This document shows positions 7,980-20,806 of a stretch of 64,000 nt of DNA, piece by piece. The position numbers and the translations under genes are program-made. Positions within the stretch are counted from its first letter, which is position 1. Every line of letters begins with the position of its first letter. Under the pieces are notes generated by a model. The model was given only the letters and a program-made list of their open reading frames with translations. It did no database searches and was not told the DNA's origin. Source of the stretch: Nitrospinota bacterium (GTDB taxonomy: Bacteria; Nitrospinota_A; UBA7883; JACRLM01). The stretch covers positions 1,179,015-1,243,014 of the forward strand of contig JACQXA010000004.1 in the NCBI GenBank assembly GCA_016208975.1, written 5' to 3'.

Positions 7980-9209
7980 CTATAAAGATTTTTGTAATTC
8001 CTCAAAAGCCGAAAGCTTCGGCTCTATTACCACTGGCTTGGCAAGATGCCCGTCAAGCGACTCCATGGTCTTCAACCCTTGCCCCGTGATGGAGATCACC
8101 GTCACGTCGTCTTTCCCGAACCGGCCCTGCTCGGCCAGCTTTTTGGTTACAGCCACGGTTACACCACCGGCGGTCTCCGTGAAAATCCCTTCGGTGCGGG
8201 CCAAAAGCCTCATCCCGGCGATTATCTCGTCGTCGGTCACATCCTCGCCCCAACCGCCGGTTTCCTTGACCACCTTTATCCCGTAAAACCCGTCGGCGGG
8301 ATTGCCGATGGCTATGGATTTGGCGATGGTATTGGGTTTTACCGGCTTGAAGTCTGTCCGCCCCGCTTTTATGGCGCCGGTCACAGGATTGCACCCGGTG
8401 GCCTGGGCGGCGAACACTTTGGTTTTCACGGGGCCGATAAGCCCCAGCATCTCGAATTCCTTGAACGCCTTGTATATTTTCGTTATCAGGCTGGAGCCCG
8501 CCACGGGAACGATAACGTTGTCCGGAGCGCGCCAACCCAACTGCTCGGCTATCTCGTATCCGTAGGTCTTGGAGCCGTCTCCATAGAACGGGCGGATGTT
8601 GATGTTCACAAAAGCCCATTTGAACACCGCCGCCAGCTCGGAGCAGAACCGGTTCACGTCGTCGTAAGAGCCTTTGATGCCCACAAGGGTGGGCTCATAT
8701 ATGGACGTGCCCAATATCTTGCCCGTCTCCAAATCGTGCGGGATGAAAATATAGCTCCTCATCCCGGCGGAAGCGGCGTGGGCCGCCACGGAGTTGGCCA
8801 GGTTGCCAGTGGAGGCGCAGGCCACGGTGTCGTAACCGAACTCCCTGGCCTTGTTCACGGCGGCGGCCACCACCCGGTCTTTAAAACTCAGGGTGGGGTG
8901 GCAAACCGAGTCGTTCTTTATATAAAGGTTGTTTAACCCCAGTACAGCGCCCAGGTTCTTGGCCCGCACTAAAGGGGTGAAGCCGTTCTGCAAGCCCACC
9001 ACTGGGTCTTTGTCTATGGGGATGAGCTCCCGGTACCGCCACATGTTGGCGGGACGGGATTCTATCTCTTTTCGGGTGAGTACCCGCTTTATGCCCTCAT
9101 AGTCGTACCGCACCTCAAGGGGGCCAAAACAAAACTCACAAACGTGGATGGGTTCTTTGGGATATTCCCTGCCGCATTCACGGCACCGTAAACCAGAGGC
9201 AAAACTCAT
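7980..9209 (-). CDS. thrC: Threonine synthase-like PLP enzyme with N-terminal zinc ribbon
   Basis: 409 residues, first gene of the sulfur operon. The N-terminus carries two CxxC pairs (CRECG, CEFCFG), the zinc-ribbon-like start seen in one class of threonine synthases. The PLP lysine lies in HPTLSFKDRVV, with ACASTGNLANS as substrate loop. Family function is conversion of O-phosphohomoserine to threonine. Being co-transcribed with cysO and moeB it might instead use a phospho-amino acid with the carrier-bound sulfur, but nothing in the sequence proves that. It is spaced 33 bases from cysO. Confidence 0.88.
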   Translation of the reverse strand: MSFASGLRCRECGREYPKEPIHVCEFCFGPLEVRYDYEGIKRVLTRKEIESRPANMWRYRELIPIDKDPVVGLQNGFTPLVRAKNLGAVLGLNNLYIKNDSVCHPTLSFKDRVVAAAVNKAREFGYDTVACASTGNLANSVAAHAASAGMRSYIFIPHDLETGKILGTSIYEPTLVGIKGSYDDVNRFCSELAAVFKWAFVNINIRPFYGDGSKTYGYEIAEQLGWRAPDNVIVPVAGSSLITKIYKAFKEFEMLGLIGPVKTKVFAAQATGCNPVTGAIKAGRTDFKPVKPNTIAKSIAIGNPADGFYGIKVVKETGGWGEDVTDDEIIAGMRLLARTEGIFTETAGGVTVAVTKKLAEQGRFGKDDVTVISITGQGLKTMESLDGHLAKPVVIEPKLSAFEELQKSL

Positions 9210-9351
9210 ATATGAAATCTTCCTGTCCGCGGATATTGAACACCGGGGGTCCTAACAAATCCCCCGGAAAATTAACAAAATACGCCCGGCCTGATTCAAT
9301 TTAAATAAAACCTACTGTTCTTGTCAAGTATTAATCATGTTAATAAATTTT

Positions 9352-9502
9352 GGTAGTGTCTCAGCTTGAAAGTGCAGGGGAGATTCTTCACTTACGCTCA
9401 GAATGACAATATAAAAGCCGTTGATAACATTGTCATCCTGAGCGAAGCGCCAGCGAAGTGAAGGATCTGTCCATTATTTGAGATTCAAACCGGGACACCA
9501 CC
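9352..9502 (+). mobile_element. MITE copy A (151 bp) with 8-bp target duplication
   Basis: Fold-back element with imperfect terminal inverted repeats GGTAGTGTCTCAGCTTGAA and TTCAAACCGGGACACCACC. The inner arms (AGATTCTTCACTTACGCTCA and the matching TGAGCG...GAAGTGAAGGATC) would form a long hairpin. It is flanked on both sides by TAAATTTT (9344-9351 and 9503-9510). No open reading frame of its own. It sits between the divergent sulfur operon and fliK. The rest of the gap 9210-9678 holds the fliK promoter and no other gene. Confidence 0.9.
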
Positions 9503-9621
9503 TAAATTTTGCCGGACCATACAGGCAACATTTGCCCCGGCAGAACGGGAAAAAACTTTAGTGGAATTTTTTGCAAATAGAAAATGTAAATAAAACAATA
9601 TGTTGCAAACAAGGCCGGTTT

Positions 9622-9637
9622 TGGCACAGCCCTTGTT
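9622..9637 (+). promoter_or_regulatory. Probable sigma-54 (-24/-12) promoter for fliK-flgD-flgE
   Basis: TGGCACAGCCCTTGTT fits the sigma-54 consensus TGGCACG-N4-TTGCW except for a T in place of the -12 C. It lies 42 bases upstream of the fliK ATG, as expected for a middle-class flagellar operon. Confidence 0.6.
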
Positions 9638-9678
9638 ATCTATTGTTACCGAAACCAGAGCACAACAGGGAGAAACAG

Positions 9679-11223
9679 ATGCTAAACCCGATCATGACCG
9701 ACTTACTGAGCATGGTCACACCCAGCGCCTCGCAGGCCACCGAAAGTAACCGGTCTGTGACGGACACCACGTTCCAGGAGGTGTTCAATTCCATCCAGGA
9801 CACCACCACCGAGATGGCCGCCAAGTCCACCGGGCCGGGAACGAAAAAAAATAGCGATAACTCCAATAAAAGCGCCACCAGCGAACCGGCGGCCAACACT
9901 GAAAGCTCCAGCAATAACGTAACTGATTCTGGCCGGGAAGATTCTTCTTACGAGTCCGCCAGCGTATCTTCGAATGAAACAGCGCAGGCCGACAGCGAAA
10001 GTTCCTCCAGCGCCGATTCCACTTCAGCCCTTGTGGCCGCCAAGGCGGCGGAACTGGCCGCCACCGACCCCTATGCCTATCAGCAGATGCTGTCCAGCCT
10101 GGACAACATGAGCATGAAAGACCTGTTCACCGCCCTGGGGATGAGCGCCGAAGAGATCAACTCGTTATCTGAAAAAATAGATCTCACCGCCCCGGTCTCC
10201 GAAGAAATGAAAACCGCCCTCGTCTCGGGGGACGCGGCTAAAATAGCTTCCGCGCTGACCACGCTAACCGAACTGCCCGTCGCCGAAACCATCGCGGTTT
10301 CCTCCAATGAGCAGGTATCGCAGGCGGCTTCGGACGCCTCGCAGAAAAACTCGGAAGTTTCCAGGACGGATTACAGCGCCGCCAAATCCAGCGACTCCAC
10401 CACTGAAAACAAAACTGCCGTGGCGCAGGAACCGGCTTCCCAGGAATCCTCGCTTTCCAATTCCAGCGCGGACAATAGCGGCTCCCAGTCTTCCCTGAAC
10501 GCTAATAGCCAGAACGCCGCCCCGGCGGCCACGCTGAATACAAAAACGGAAAACCTTGTGGTGGCCCAGGGCATAGAAACCGCCAATGCCGCCCAGGCGG
10601 CCCAAACCGCCAGCCCTAATGCCCAGGCGGAAGCGGCCAAGCCGAACCTGACGGTGGTCAACTCCAAATCCGCCGTGGACGGGGCTTCCACCGCCGGATC
10701 CACCAACAGCGCCACCGCTAAAGGCGACAGCGCCGCCACCCAGACCCGCGCCACCACCGAGTCCACCCGCCAACTGCTGGAACGGTCGGTGATGAGCCAG
10801 ATAGTGGACAAAGCCAGGATAATCGTGCGGCCCAACGGAACTTCCAACATGACCATGCGGATGGACCCGCCCAACCTTGGCAAGGTGGACATGCGCCTGG
10901 AAGTGACCGACAACAGCGTAAAAGCCGTGTTCGTGGCCGAAAGCCGCGAGGTTAAAAGCATCATAGAAAGCAATCTGGAAAACCTGAAAACCTCGCTTAA
11001 CCAGAGCGGCATAAAGGTGGACGAAATATCCGTTACCACCGCCGACGACCGGGGTTTCCAGTTCCGTAACGAAAACCAGGCCCAGAACGCCGGTTCCGGT
11101 AACACCAGAAGGCAGGGCAATGGCAGGGGAGGGTTTAGCGACGCCGGTCACGAAGGTGACGCGCCCGAGTCCAACGGGCATGCCGCCCTCCGGCACAACG
11201 GCATTCTGGATGTTGTAGCGTAA
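9679..11223 (+). CDS. fliK: Flagellar hook-length control protein FliK
   Basis: 514 residues from the ATG at 9679, which has a good ribosome site (CAGGGAGAAACAG). The first two thirds are low-complexity, rich in Ser, Asn, Ala and Thr, as usual for the secreted ruler part of FliK. The C-terminal domain (about residues 385-470) has the conserved core MRMDPPNLGKVDMRLEV and IIESNLENLKTSLNQSGI, the part that switches FlhB specificity when the hook reaches length. It is followed by flgD after 14 bases and flgE, the classic hook-assembly order. Confidence 0.93.
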   Translation: MLNPIMTDLLSMVTPSASQATESNRSVTDTTFQEVFNSIQDTTTEMAAKSTGPGTKKNSDNSNKSATSEPAANTESSSNNVTDSGREDSSYESASVSSNETAQADSESSSSADSTSALVAAKAAELAATDPYAYQQMLSSLDNMSMKDLFTALGMSAEEINSLSEKIDLTAPVSEEMKTALVSGDAAKIASALTTLTELPVAETIAVSSNEQVSQAASDASQKNSEVSRTDYSAAKSSDSTTENKTAVAQEPASQESSLSNSSADNSGSQSSLNANSQNAAPAATLNTKTENLVVAQGIETANAAQAAQTASPNAQAEAAKPNLTVVNSKSAVDGASTAGSTNSATAKGDSAATQTRATTESTRQLLERSVMSQIVDKARIIVRPNGTSNMTMRMDPPNLGKVDMRLEVTDNSVKAVFVAESREVKSIIESNLENLKTSLNQSGIKVDEISVTTADDRGFQFRNENQAQNAGSGNTRRQGNGRGGFSDAGHEGDAPESNGHAALRHNGILDVVA

Positions 11224-11237
11224 GGAGCGCTAAGGTA

Positions 11238-11987
11238 ATGATAGTAAGCACTTATTCAGGCGGATCAACGGCAACCGACACTAGCTCCGCCTCCGCTTCC
11301 ACCACCAACTCCGACATGGGGAAGATGGAATTCCTGACCATGCTGGTCACCCAGATAAAAAACCAGGATCCGCTGAACCCCATGGACAACCAGGAGTTCA
11401 CCGCCCAAATGGCGCAGTTCTCCTCGCTGGAACAGCTGTTCAGCGTCAACGACAACCTTAACATGTTGCTTACCGCTTCCAACGCCTCCACCTCGGCCCA
11501 GGCCATATCGCTTATCGGCAAAGAGGTGACCGCGCTGGGCCACAACGTGCACGTGAAAAACGGCGTGGCCACCGATGTGGCTTTCGATCTGCCGGAGAGC
11601 GCCTCGGAAGTAACCATAAACATCGAAGACGAAAACGGCAACATTGTAAGGACCATCACCGAGGAAAACCTTTCTTCCGGCCCTCACGCGACCGCTTGGG
11701 ACGGCAAAGATGAATACGGCAACCAGTTGGCCGACGGCCTTTACAGCTACTCCGTGGAGGCCAAAGGCACGGAAGGGCAGACCCTGGAAGTTACCACCTA
11801 CGCCAAAGGCGTGGTGACTGGGGTCTCTTTTGAAGACGGTGTGGCTTATGCCCACATTGGGGATTTAAGTTTCATGATGAGCGAGATAACCGAGGTGCAA
11901 GACGCTTCCACAGGCTCCACCGCGGCGGACAGCTCGACAACCACCAGCCAGGGAACGTCCACCGACCAGGGGACGCAGACAGTATAA
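11238..11987 (+). CDS. flgD: Flagellar hook assembly scaffold FlgD
   Basis: 249 residues. The N-terminal region has the FlgD signature (MEFLTMLVTQIKNQDPLNPMD... then FTAQMAQFSSLEQL), the part that caps the growing hook. A C-terminal FlgD tudor/Ig-like part follows (about 90-210; ENLSSGPHATAWDGKDEYGN). Start ATG at 11238 preceded by AAGGAGCGCTAAGGTA. The Ser/Thr/Gln tail is low-complexity. Acts at the distal end of the hook during export of FlgE subunits encoded next. Confidence 0.95.
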   Translation: MIVSTYSGGSTATDTSSASASTTNSDMGKMEFLTMLVTQIKNQDPLNPMDNQEFTAQMAQFSSLEQLFSVNDNLNMLLTASNASTSAQAISLIGKEVTALGHNVHVKNGVATDVAFDLPESASEVTINIEDENGNIVRTITEENLSSGPHATAWDGKDEYGNQLADGLYSYSVEAKGTEGQTLEVTTYAKGVVTGVSFEDGVAYAHIGDLSFMMSEITEVQDASTGSTAADSSTTTSQGTSTDQGTQTV

Positions 11988-12023
11988 ACGCGAAGGATTT
12001 TTTAGAGTTAAGGAGAAACGACC

Positions 12024-13274
12024 ATGAGCCTTTCCAGCGCAATGTACGCGGGCGTCAGCGGCCTAATGGCCTATGGCGACGCCATGAACGTCACCGGCGA
12101 CAACATCGCCAACGTAAACACCATCGGTTACAAGGGTAACAGGACGATCTTTGCGGACATCCTGGCCAACTCGGTGGCCAACGGTTCCACCACCCTGCAG
12201 TTCGGGCGCGGCTCGCACATTCTTGGGGTCACCGCCTCGTTCACCCAGGGTTCGTTTGAGACCACGGGCAACGCCACCGACATGGCCATCCAGGGTAGCG
12301 GCTTCTTCGTGGTGAAAGACCCGTCTTCTGGCGGTCTCTATTACACCAGGGCCGGCCAGTTTACCCTTAACGAAGCGGGCGAGCTGGTAAATCCCAACGG
12401 GTTCAACGTGCAGGGCTACCAGTTAACCACCAACGCTTCCGGCGCGGTGACCAAGGCCGCCTCCTCCACCAACATAGACGTTACCGGTGTGCAGAGCGTT
12501 CCGAAAGCCACCACCACTTTCACCCTTGGGCTTAACCTGAACGCCACCGCCTCGGCGGGCACCACTTTCTCATCCTCGTTCAACGCGTATAACGCCCTGG
12601 GCGAGACCACCACGGTAACTTATACGTTCACCAAGACCACCACGGCCCAGACTTGGGACTTCGTGGCCAGCGGCCCGGCGGGCACCACCCTGTCCGGAAC
12701 CGGGTTGTCCGGTTCGGTAACGTTCGATAGCGCGGGCATAATGACCGGCCCGGCCACTGACCTGGACCTGACCATAAGCGGGTTCCCCTCTGGCTCGGCT
12801 CCGCTGACCATCACCTGGGACCTGCTAAACAACACCACCGGCTTGTTGAACACCGACATTACGGGATACGCCGCCGGATCGGTGATGAACAGCATGGTGC
12901 AGGACGGTTACCCTACGGGCGTGCTAAGAGGCCTTTCGGTAAGTGACGACGGTATCATCTCCGGTCTCTTCTCAAACGGACAGACCCAGCAGATGTGGCA
13001 GGTTCAGCTGGCCGACTTCCTGAGCCCCTGGGGCCTCTCCAGGCAGGGCAACTCCATGTTCGCCGAGACCAGCCAGTCTGGCCAGCCGATCCTCGGCACG
13101 GCCAAGTCCGGCGGGTTCGGCACCATTTACGGCTCGTCGCTGGAACTTTCCAGCGTGGACCTGTCCACCCAGTTCGTGGACATGATCCAGAACCAGCGCG
13201 CCTACCAGGCCAACAGCAGGATCATCACCACGGTGGACACCATGATGCAGGAAGTGGTTAACCTGGTGAGGTAA
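12024..13274 (+). CDS. flgE: Flagellar hook protein FlgE
   Basis: 416 residues. Starts with the rod/hook N-terminal motif (MYAGVSGLMAYGDAMNVTG, NIANVNTIGYKG) and ends with the matching C-terminal helix (LSTQFVDMIQNQRAYQANS and RIITTVDTMMQEVVNLVR). Between these lie the FlgE-specific beta domains, starting with ATDMAIQGSGFFVV. Ribosome site AAGGAG lies 7 bases before the ATG. Structural subunit of the hook. Last gene of the fliK-flgD-flgE operon, followed by three hairpins. Confidence 0.96.
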   Translation: MSLSSAMYAGVSGLMAYGDAMNVTGDNIANVNTIGYKGNRTIFADILANSVANGSTTLQFGRGSHILGVTASFTQGSFETTGNATDMAIQGSGFFVVKDPSSGGLYYTRAGQFTLNEAGELVNPNGFNVQGYQLTTNASGAVTKAASSTNIDVTGVQSVPKATTTFTLGLNLNATASAGTTFSSSFNAYNALGETTTVTYTFTKTTTAQTWDFVASGPAGTTLSGTGLSGSVTFDSAGIMTGPATDLDLTISGFPSGSAPLTITWDLLNNTTGLLNTDITGYAAGSVMNSMVQDGYPTGVLRGLSVSDDGIISGLFSNGQTQQMWQVQLADFLSPWGLSRQGNSMFAETSQSGQPILGTAKSGGFGTIYGSSLELSSVDLSTQFVDMIQNQRAYQANSRIITTVDTMMQEVVNLVR

Positions 13275-13288
13275 TTTAGGTGAATAAA

Positions 13289-13431
13289 CCGGGGCGCGGC
13301 GTTTGGTAACGCCGGCCCCGGAAAGAGTTCTACGCGGAACGGCTCAATCCTTGCCTTCGCTCGGGGCGCTTGTTTCTCCCTGGTTTTAAGCGCCCCGATG
13401 ATTAAGCCCCGGCGGCTTCAACCGCCGGGGC
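13289..13431. terminator. Three consecutive stem-loops between flgE and thiD
   Basis: Three GC-rich hairpins follow flgE: 13289-13321 (CCGGGGCGCGGCGTT with loop TGGT), 13362-13397 (CGGGGCGCTT paired with AAGCGCCCCG) and 13406-13431 (GCCCCGGCGG, loop CTTCAA, CCGCCGGGGC) before a T-rich ATTTCATTTT. The last is the best terminator candidate for flgE and may also stop the convergent thiD transcript. Confidence 0.65.
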
Positions 13432-13450
13432 ATTTCATTTTAAGCCAGCG

Positions 13451-14254
13451 TTATTTTTTATCCCGCTCCAGCGGCGCCATATGGTTCACGGGCCCGGGGC
13501 CTGCGCCTACGGAATACGCTGATTGCAAGGCGAGGGTAATGTATTTTTCCGCGTCTTCAATGGCCATAACCAGATCCCGCCCCAGGGCAAGCCCGGCGGT
13601 AATGGCGGCGGAAAGGGCGCAACCGGTACCATGGGTGTGGTTGGTTTCCACCCTGGGTTTTCTGAATTTGAATATCTCACCATCGGCAAAAAGCACATCC
13701 ACAGCATCTTTGTCTACCAGATGCCCACCCTTCACCAGGACATTGGCAGGGCCCAGCCTGGCTATTTTCACTGCGGCCTCTTCCATGGAGCTTTCATCGT
13801 GAATTTTAATATTTACCAGCGTGGAGGCTTCAGTGATGTTCGGGGTAACAAGATGCGCAAGGGGAAAAAGATCCATCACCAGCGCTTTGGCGGCTCCCGC
13901 TTTCAATAAAGCCCCGCCGGTGGAGGAAACCATAACGGGATCCACCACAAGTTTTACATCTTGCCGGTTGCCCATGAACTTCGCCACCGCCAAGATTACG
14001 CCCATATCGTAAAGCATCCCGGTCTTGGCGGCCGCAATAGGGATATCCTCGAAAAGCGTTTCCAGCTGGGTTGTTACAAAATCCGGTTGCACAGCTAAAA
14101 CGTCTTTTACTTTCAGGCTGTTCTGGGCGGTAAGGGCGGTTATCACGGAAACGCCGTACACTCCCATGGCGGCGAATGTCTTGATGTCCGCCTGGATGCC
14201 CGCCCCGGCGGAAGGGTCCGACCCGGCGATGGTCAAAGCAACCTTGCGACCCAT
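13451..14254 (-). CDS. thiD: Hydroxymethylpyrimidine (phosphate) kinase ThiD
   Basis: Phosphorylates HMP and HMP-phosphate to HMP-pyrophosphate in thiamine synthesis. 267 residues from the ATG at 14254 (MGRKVALTIAGSDPSAGAG). Ribokinase-fold motifs are visible: TIAGSDPSAGAGIQADIKT at the N-terminus, VVDPVMVSSTGG in the middle, VLVKGGH, and the anion-hole/catalytic stretch NHTHGTGCALSAAI. Single gene, divergent from dnaA and convergent with flgE. No other thiamine gene is nearby. Confidence 0.95.
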   Translation of the reverse strand: MGRKVALTIAGSDPSAGAGIQADIKTFAAMGVYGVSVITALTAQNSLKVKDVLAVQPDFVTTQLETLFEDIPIAAAKTGMLYDMGVILAVAKFMGNRQDVKLVVDPVMVSSTGGALLKAGAAKALVMDLFPLAHLVTPNITEASTLVNIKIHDESSMEEAAVKIARLGPANVLVKGGHLVDKDAVDVLFADGEIFKFRKPRVETNHTHGTGCALSAAITAGLALGRDLVMAIEDAEKYITLALQSAYSVGAGPGPVNHMAPLERDKK

Positions 14255-14342
14255 TATTTTTTCTTTCTTTGTAAATTCAGTTAAATACACTACTTACATT
14301 AAACCAACTTTATGTTAGCGACAAGGATGTCTCTTGACCGCT

Positions 14343-14351
14343 TGTGGATAA
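14343..14351 (-). promoter_or_regulatory. DnaA box upstream of dnaA
   Basis: TGTGGATAA on the plus strand is the exact complement of the consensus box TTATCCACA. It lies 49 bases before the dnaA start and could serve autoregulation of dnaA and/or origin function. Confidence 0.75.
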
Positions 14352-14399
14352 CTCCATACAATCTCCCTTTCTAAAACAGTTGGTGGATGGTTCAAGTTA

Positions 14400-15758
14400 A
14401 TGCCTTCAACGGGAAAGCTGTGGGACGAGGTAAAGAGCTCCCTAAAAGAGCGTCTTCACCAGCATAACTATGATTCATGGATAGAACCCGTTGAATTTGT
14501 TTCGTATAAGAACCATGAGTTACTGCTGGCTGTTCCTTCGGCCTTCTTTATCGAATGGATAAACGAGCATTACAAGGAAAGCATCCTTGAGTTGATGGAG
14601 GAAGCCACAGGCTCCAGGGTCACCCTTTCCCTTTCCCTTGGCGCCCAAACCAAACCCCAGCCCCAGCCCCAACCTAAGGAAAAAGAAAAAGTCAAGGTTG
14701 ATGTTGCTCAGGAAACTTTAAGTATCAAGCAGTTGCGAGAAAAGTCCAACCTGAACGAAAAATATACTTTTGACAATTTCGTAGTAGATAAAAGCAACGA
14801 GTTCTGTAACGCCCTGGCCAAGGGCATCGTGGCTAAAATGGGTGAAAATAATCCCCTTTTCATATACGGGGGTGTGGGGTTAGGCAAAACCCATCTGATG
14901 CAGGCCATCGGAAACGCTGTATTGGAAAAAGCGCCTAATTACAACGTGTTGTATCTTAGCTCAGAAAAGTTCGTAAACGACCTTATAAATTCCCTCCAGC
15001 GCGGATCCATGTCCGCCTTCAGGAAGAAATACAGAAACCTCGACCTTCTTTTAGTTGACGATATCCAATTCATAGCCGGTAAAGAGCGGACCCAGGAGGA
15101 ATTCTTTCACACCTTCAACACGCTCTTTGAGATGAAAAAACAGATAATCCTCTCTTCCGACAAGTTCCCGAAGGATATTACAAACATGGAGGAGAGGCTT
15201 CGTTCCAGGTTCAGTTGGGGAATCATCGCGGACATAAAACCACCCGAGGTGGAGCTTAAAACCGCCATTATAAAAAAAATCGCCAGGAAGAATGGTTTCC
15301 ATATTGATGACGAGGTGGGGGCGTTTCTGGCGAAAAGGGTGAAGTCCAACATCCGTGAACTGGAGGGGTGTCTGGCCAGGGTTATGGCCTATGCCTCCCT
15401 CACCGGTAAACCGGTGGACATGGAAATGGCCCGGGAAACTTTGAAAGGTATCTACGACGAGGCGGCAAAGATACTGGACATAAAGCAGATACAAAAAGCT
15501 GTTTGCGACTTCTATCTCATTAAACTTGTTGATGTTAAATCAAAAAGTAGGCTCAAAAGCGTTGCCATGCCCAGGCATGTGGCCATGTTCCTTTGCAGGG
15601 AATTCACAAACGTGTCGCTTCCAGAAATAGGAAGGGCTTTTGGCGGGCGGGATCACACCACAGTTATGCACGCCGTAGAGAAAATAAGGAATGAAGTTGA
15701 GGTTAACACCCAGTTGTATAACGAGATAAACGAAATAAAAAAGAACCTGGACCTGTAG
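14400..15758 (+). CDS. dnaA: Chromosomal replication initiator DnaA
   Basis: 452 residues, normal length. Domain I (about 1-85, LWDEVKSSLKERLHQHNYDSW) is followed by a short Pro/Gln/Lys linker. The AAA+ domain has Walker A GGVGLGKTHLMQ and Walker B LLLVDDIQFIAG, and the C-terminal DNA-binding domain carries the box-recognition motif GGRDHTTVMHA. Start ATG at 14400. Binds DnaA boxes and opens the origin. It is followed after 188 bases by gyrB, with dnaN and recF missing from their usual place. Confidence 0.98.
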   Translation: MPSTGKLWDEVKSSLKERLHQHNYDSWIEPVEFVSYKNHELLLAVPSAFFIEWINEHYKESILELMEEATGSRVTLSLSLGAQTKPQPQPQPKEKEKVKVDVAQETLSIKQLREKSNLNEKYTFDNFVVDKSNEFCNALAKGIVAKMGENNPLFIYGGVGLGKTHLMQAIGNAVLEKAPNYNVLYLSSEKFVNDLINSLQRGSMSAFRKKYRNLDLLLVDDIQFIAGKERTQEEFFHTFNTLFEMKKQIILSSDKFPKDITNMEERLRSRFSWGIIADIKPPEVELKTAIIKKIARKNGFHIDDEVGAFLAKRVKSNIRELEGCLARVMAYASLTGKPVDMEMARETLKGIYDEAAKILDIKQIQKAVCDFYLIKLVDVKSKSRLKSVAMPRHVAMFLCREFTNVSLPEIGRAFGGRDHTTVMHAVEKIRNEVEVNTQLYNEINEIKKNLDL

Positions 15759-19152
<3,394 letters not shown>

Positions 19153-19175
19153 TCCAAACCTCTCATTAAATAATC

Positions 19176-19997
19176 ATGGGCGACCAGCGGGCTATAGGCG
19201 TTTTCGATTCCGGCATCGGCGGCCTTACGGTGCTAAAGGAAATCCAGAAAAGACTGCCCCACGAGTCGCTGGTGTATCTGGGGGACACTGCCCGGGTTCC
19301 CTATGGCGCAAAATCCAAAGACACCATAATCCGGTATTCCATAAACAACACCAGGCATCTGCTGAACGAAGGGGTGAAAATGCTGGTGGTGGCGTGCAAC
19401 ACCGCATCCGCTTACGCCCTGGAGGAGCTGGAAAAAATGTCCAGCGCGCCGGTAATTGGCGTGGTTGAAGGTGGAGTGATGGCGGCGGTACGGGCAACTT
19501 CCGGCAAAGTGGGCGTGATAGGAACCGAAGCCACGGTGCGTTCCGGCAAATATGTAACCGAGATTTTAAAAAGAATCCCCGGCGCCGAGATCGTTACAAA
19601 ACCATGCCCGCTTTTCGTGGCGTTGGCGGAAGAGGGTTGGACGGATAACGAAGTGGCCCACGCCGTGGCAAAAGAATACCTGAAAGACATGGAGGGGAAA
19701 ATTGACACGCTGGTATTGGGTTGCACCCATTACCCGGTGCTGAAGAACTCCATCCGGTACGCTTTGGGCGAAAATGTGAAGTTGATAGACTCCGCGGAGG
19801 AGACTTCCAGGCTGGTGGAAGAAAAGCTCCGCGTTTTAGGGTTGGGCGCGGACGCGGACGCGGACAATCCGGCTTTAATAAGGTTTTTGGTGACCGATTC
19901 CCCCGAGAGAAACCTTCAGCTTGGCAGAAGGATGTTGGGCGATGGGATAAAGATCGACCGGGCGGAACTGGTGGACATAACGTGGGGAGATAAATAA
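19176..19997 (+). CDS. murI: Glutamate racemase
   Basis: Makes D-glutamate for peptidoglycan. 273 residues. The two catalytic cysteines are present in VACNTASAYALEEL and LGCTHYPVL. The N-terminus has the substrate loop FDSGIGGLTVLKEI and GDTARVPYGAKS. Lies 23 bases after the TIM-barrel gene, and its TAA directly abuts the rph start, so the genes form one transcript from gyrB onward. Confidence 0.96.
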   Translation: MGDQRAIGVFDSGIGGLTVLKEIQKRLPHESLVYLGDTARVPYGAKSKDTIIRYSINNTRHLLNEGVKMLVVACNTASAYALEELEKMSSAPVIGVVEGGVMAAVRATSGKVGVIGTEATVRSGKYVTEILKRIPGAEIVTKPCPLFVALAEEGWTDNEVAHAVAKEYLKDMEGKIDTLVLGCTHYPVLKNSIRYALGENVKLIDSAEETSRLVEEKLRVLGLGADADADNPALIRFLVTDSPERNLQLGRRMLGDGIKIDRAELVDITWGDK

Positions 19998-20714
<717 letters not shown>

Positions 20715-20745
20715 GGGGGCGGGAACCTCCTTTTATAACCCTGTC

Positions 20746-20775
20746 TTGACGGAAAGCCATGTTTTATTGTAAATT
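20746..20775 (+). promoter_or_regulatory. Possible promoter for rpmH/rnpA
   Basis: TTGACG at 20746-20751 followed after 17 bases by GTAAAT, about 30 bases upstream of the rnpA start. The -35 is good but the -10 is weak, so this is tentative. Confidence 0.3.
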
Positions 20776-20806
20776 ACCAGTTTAATCTTTTGGCGATTGT
20801 GAAAAA

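Noticed and set aside
9571-9678. 36-codon upstream extension of fliK
   Set aside because: It overlaps the sigma-54 promoter; the ATG at 9679 has the proper ribosome site.
10264-11196. Gly/His-rich 310-codon open frame antisense to fliK
   Set aside because: Low-complexity mirror of the Ser/Asn/Ala-rich fliK sequence.
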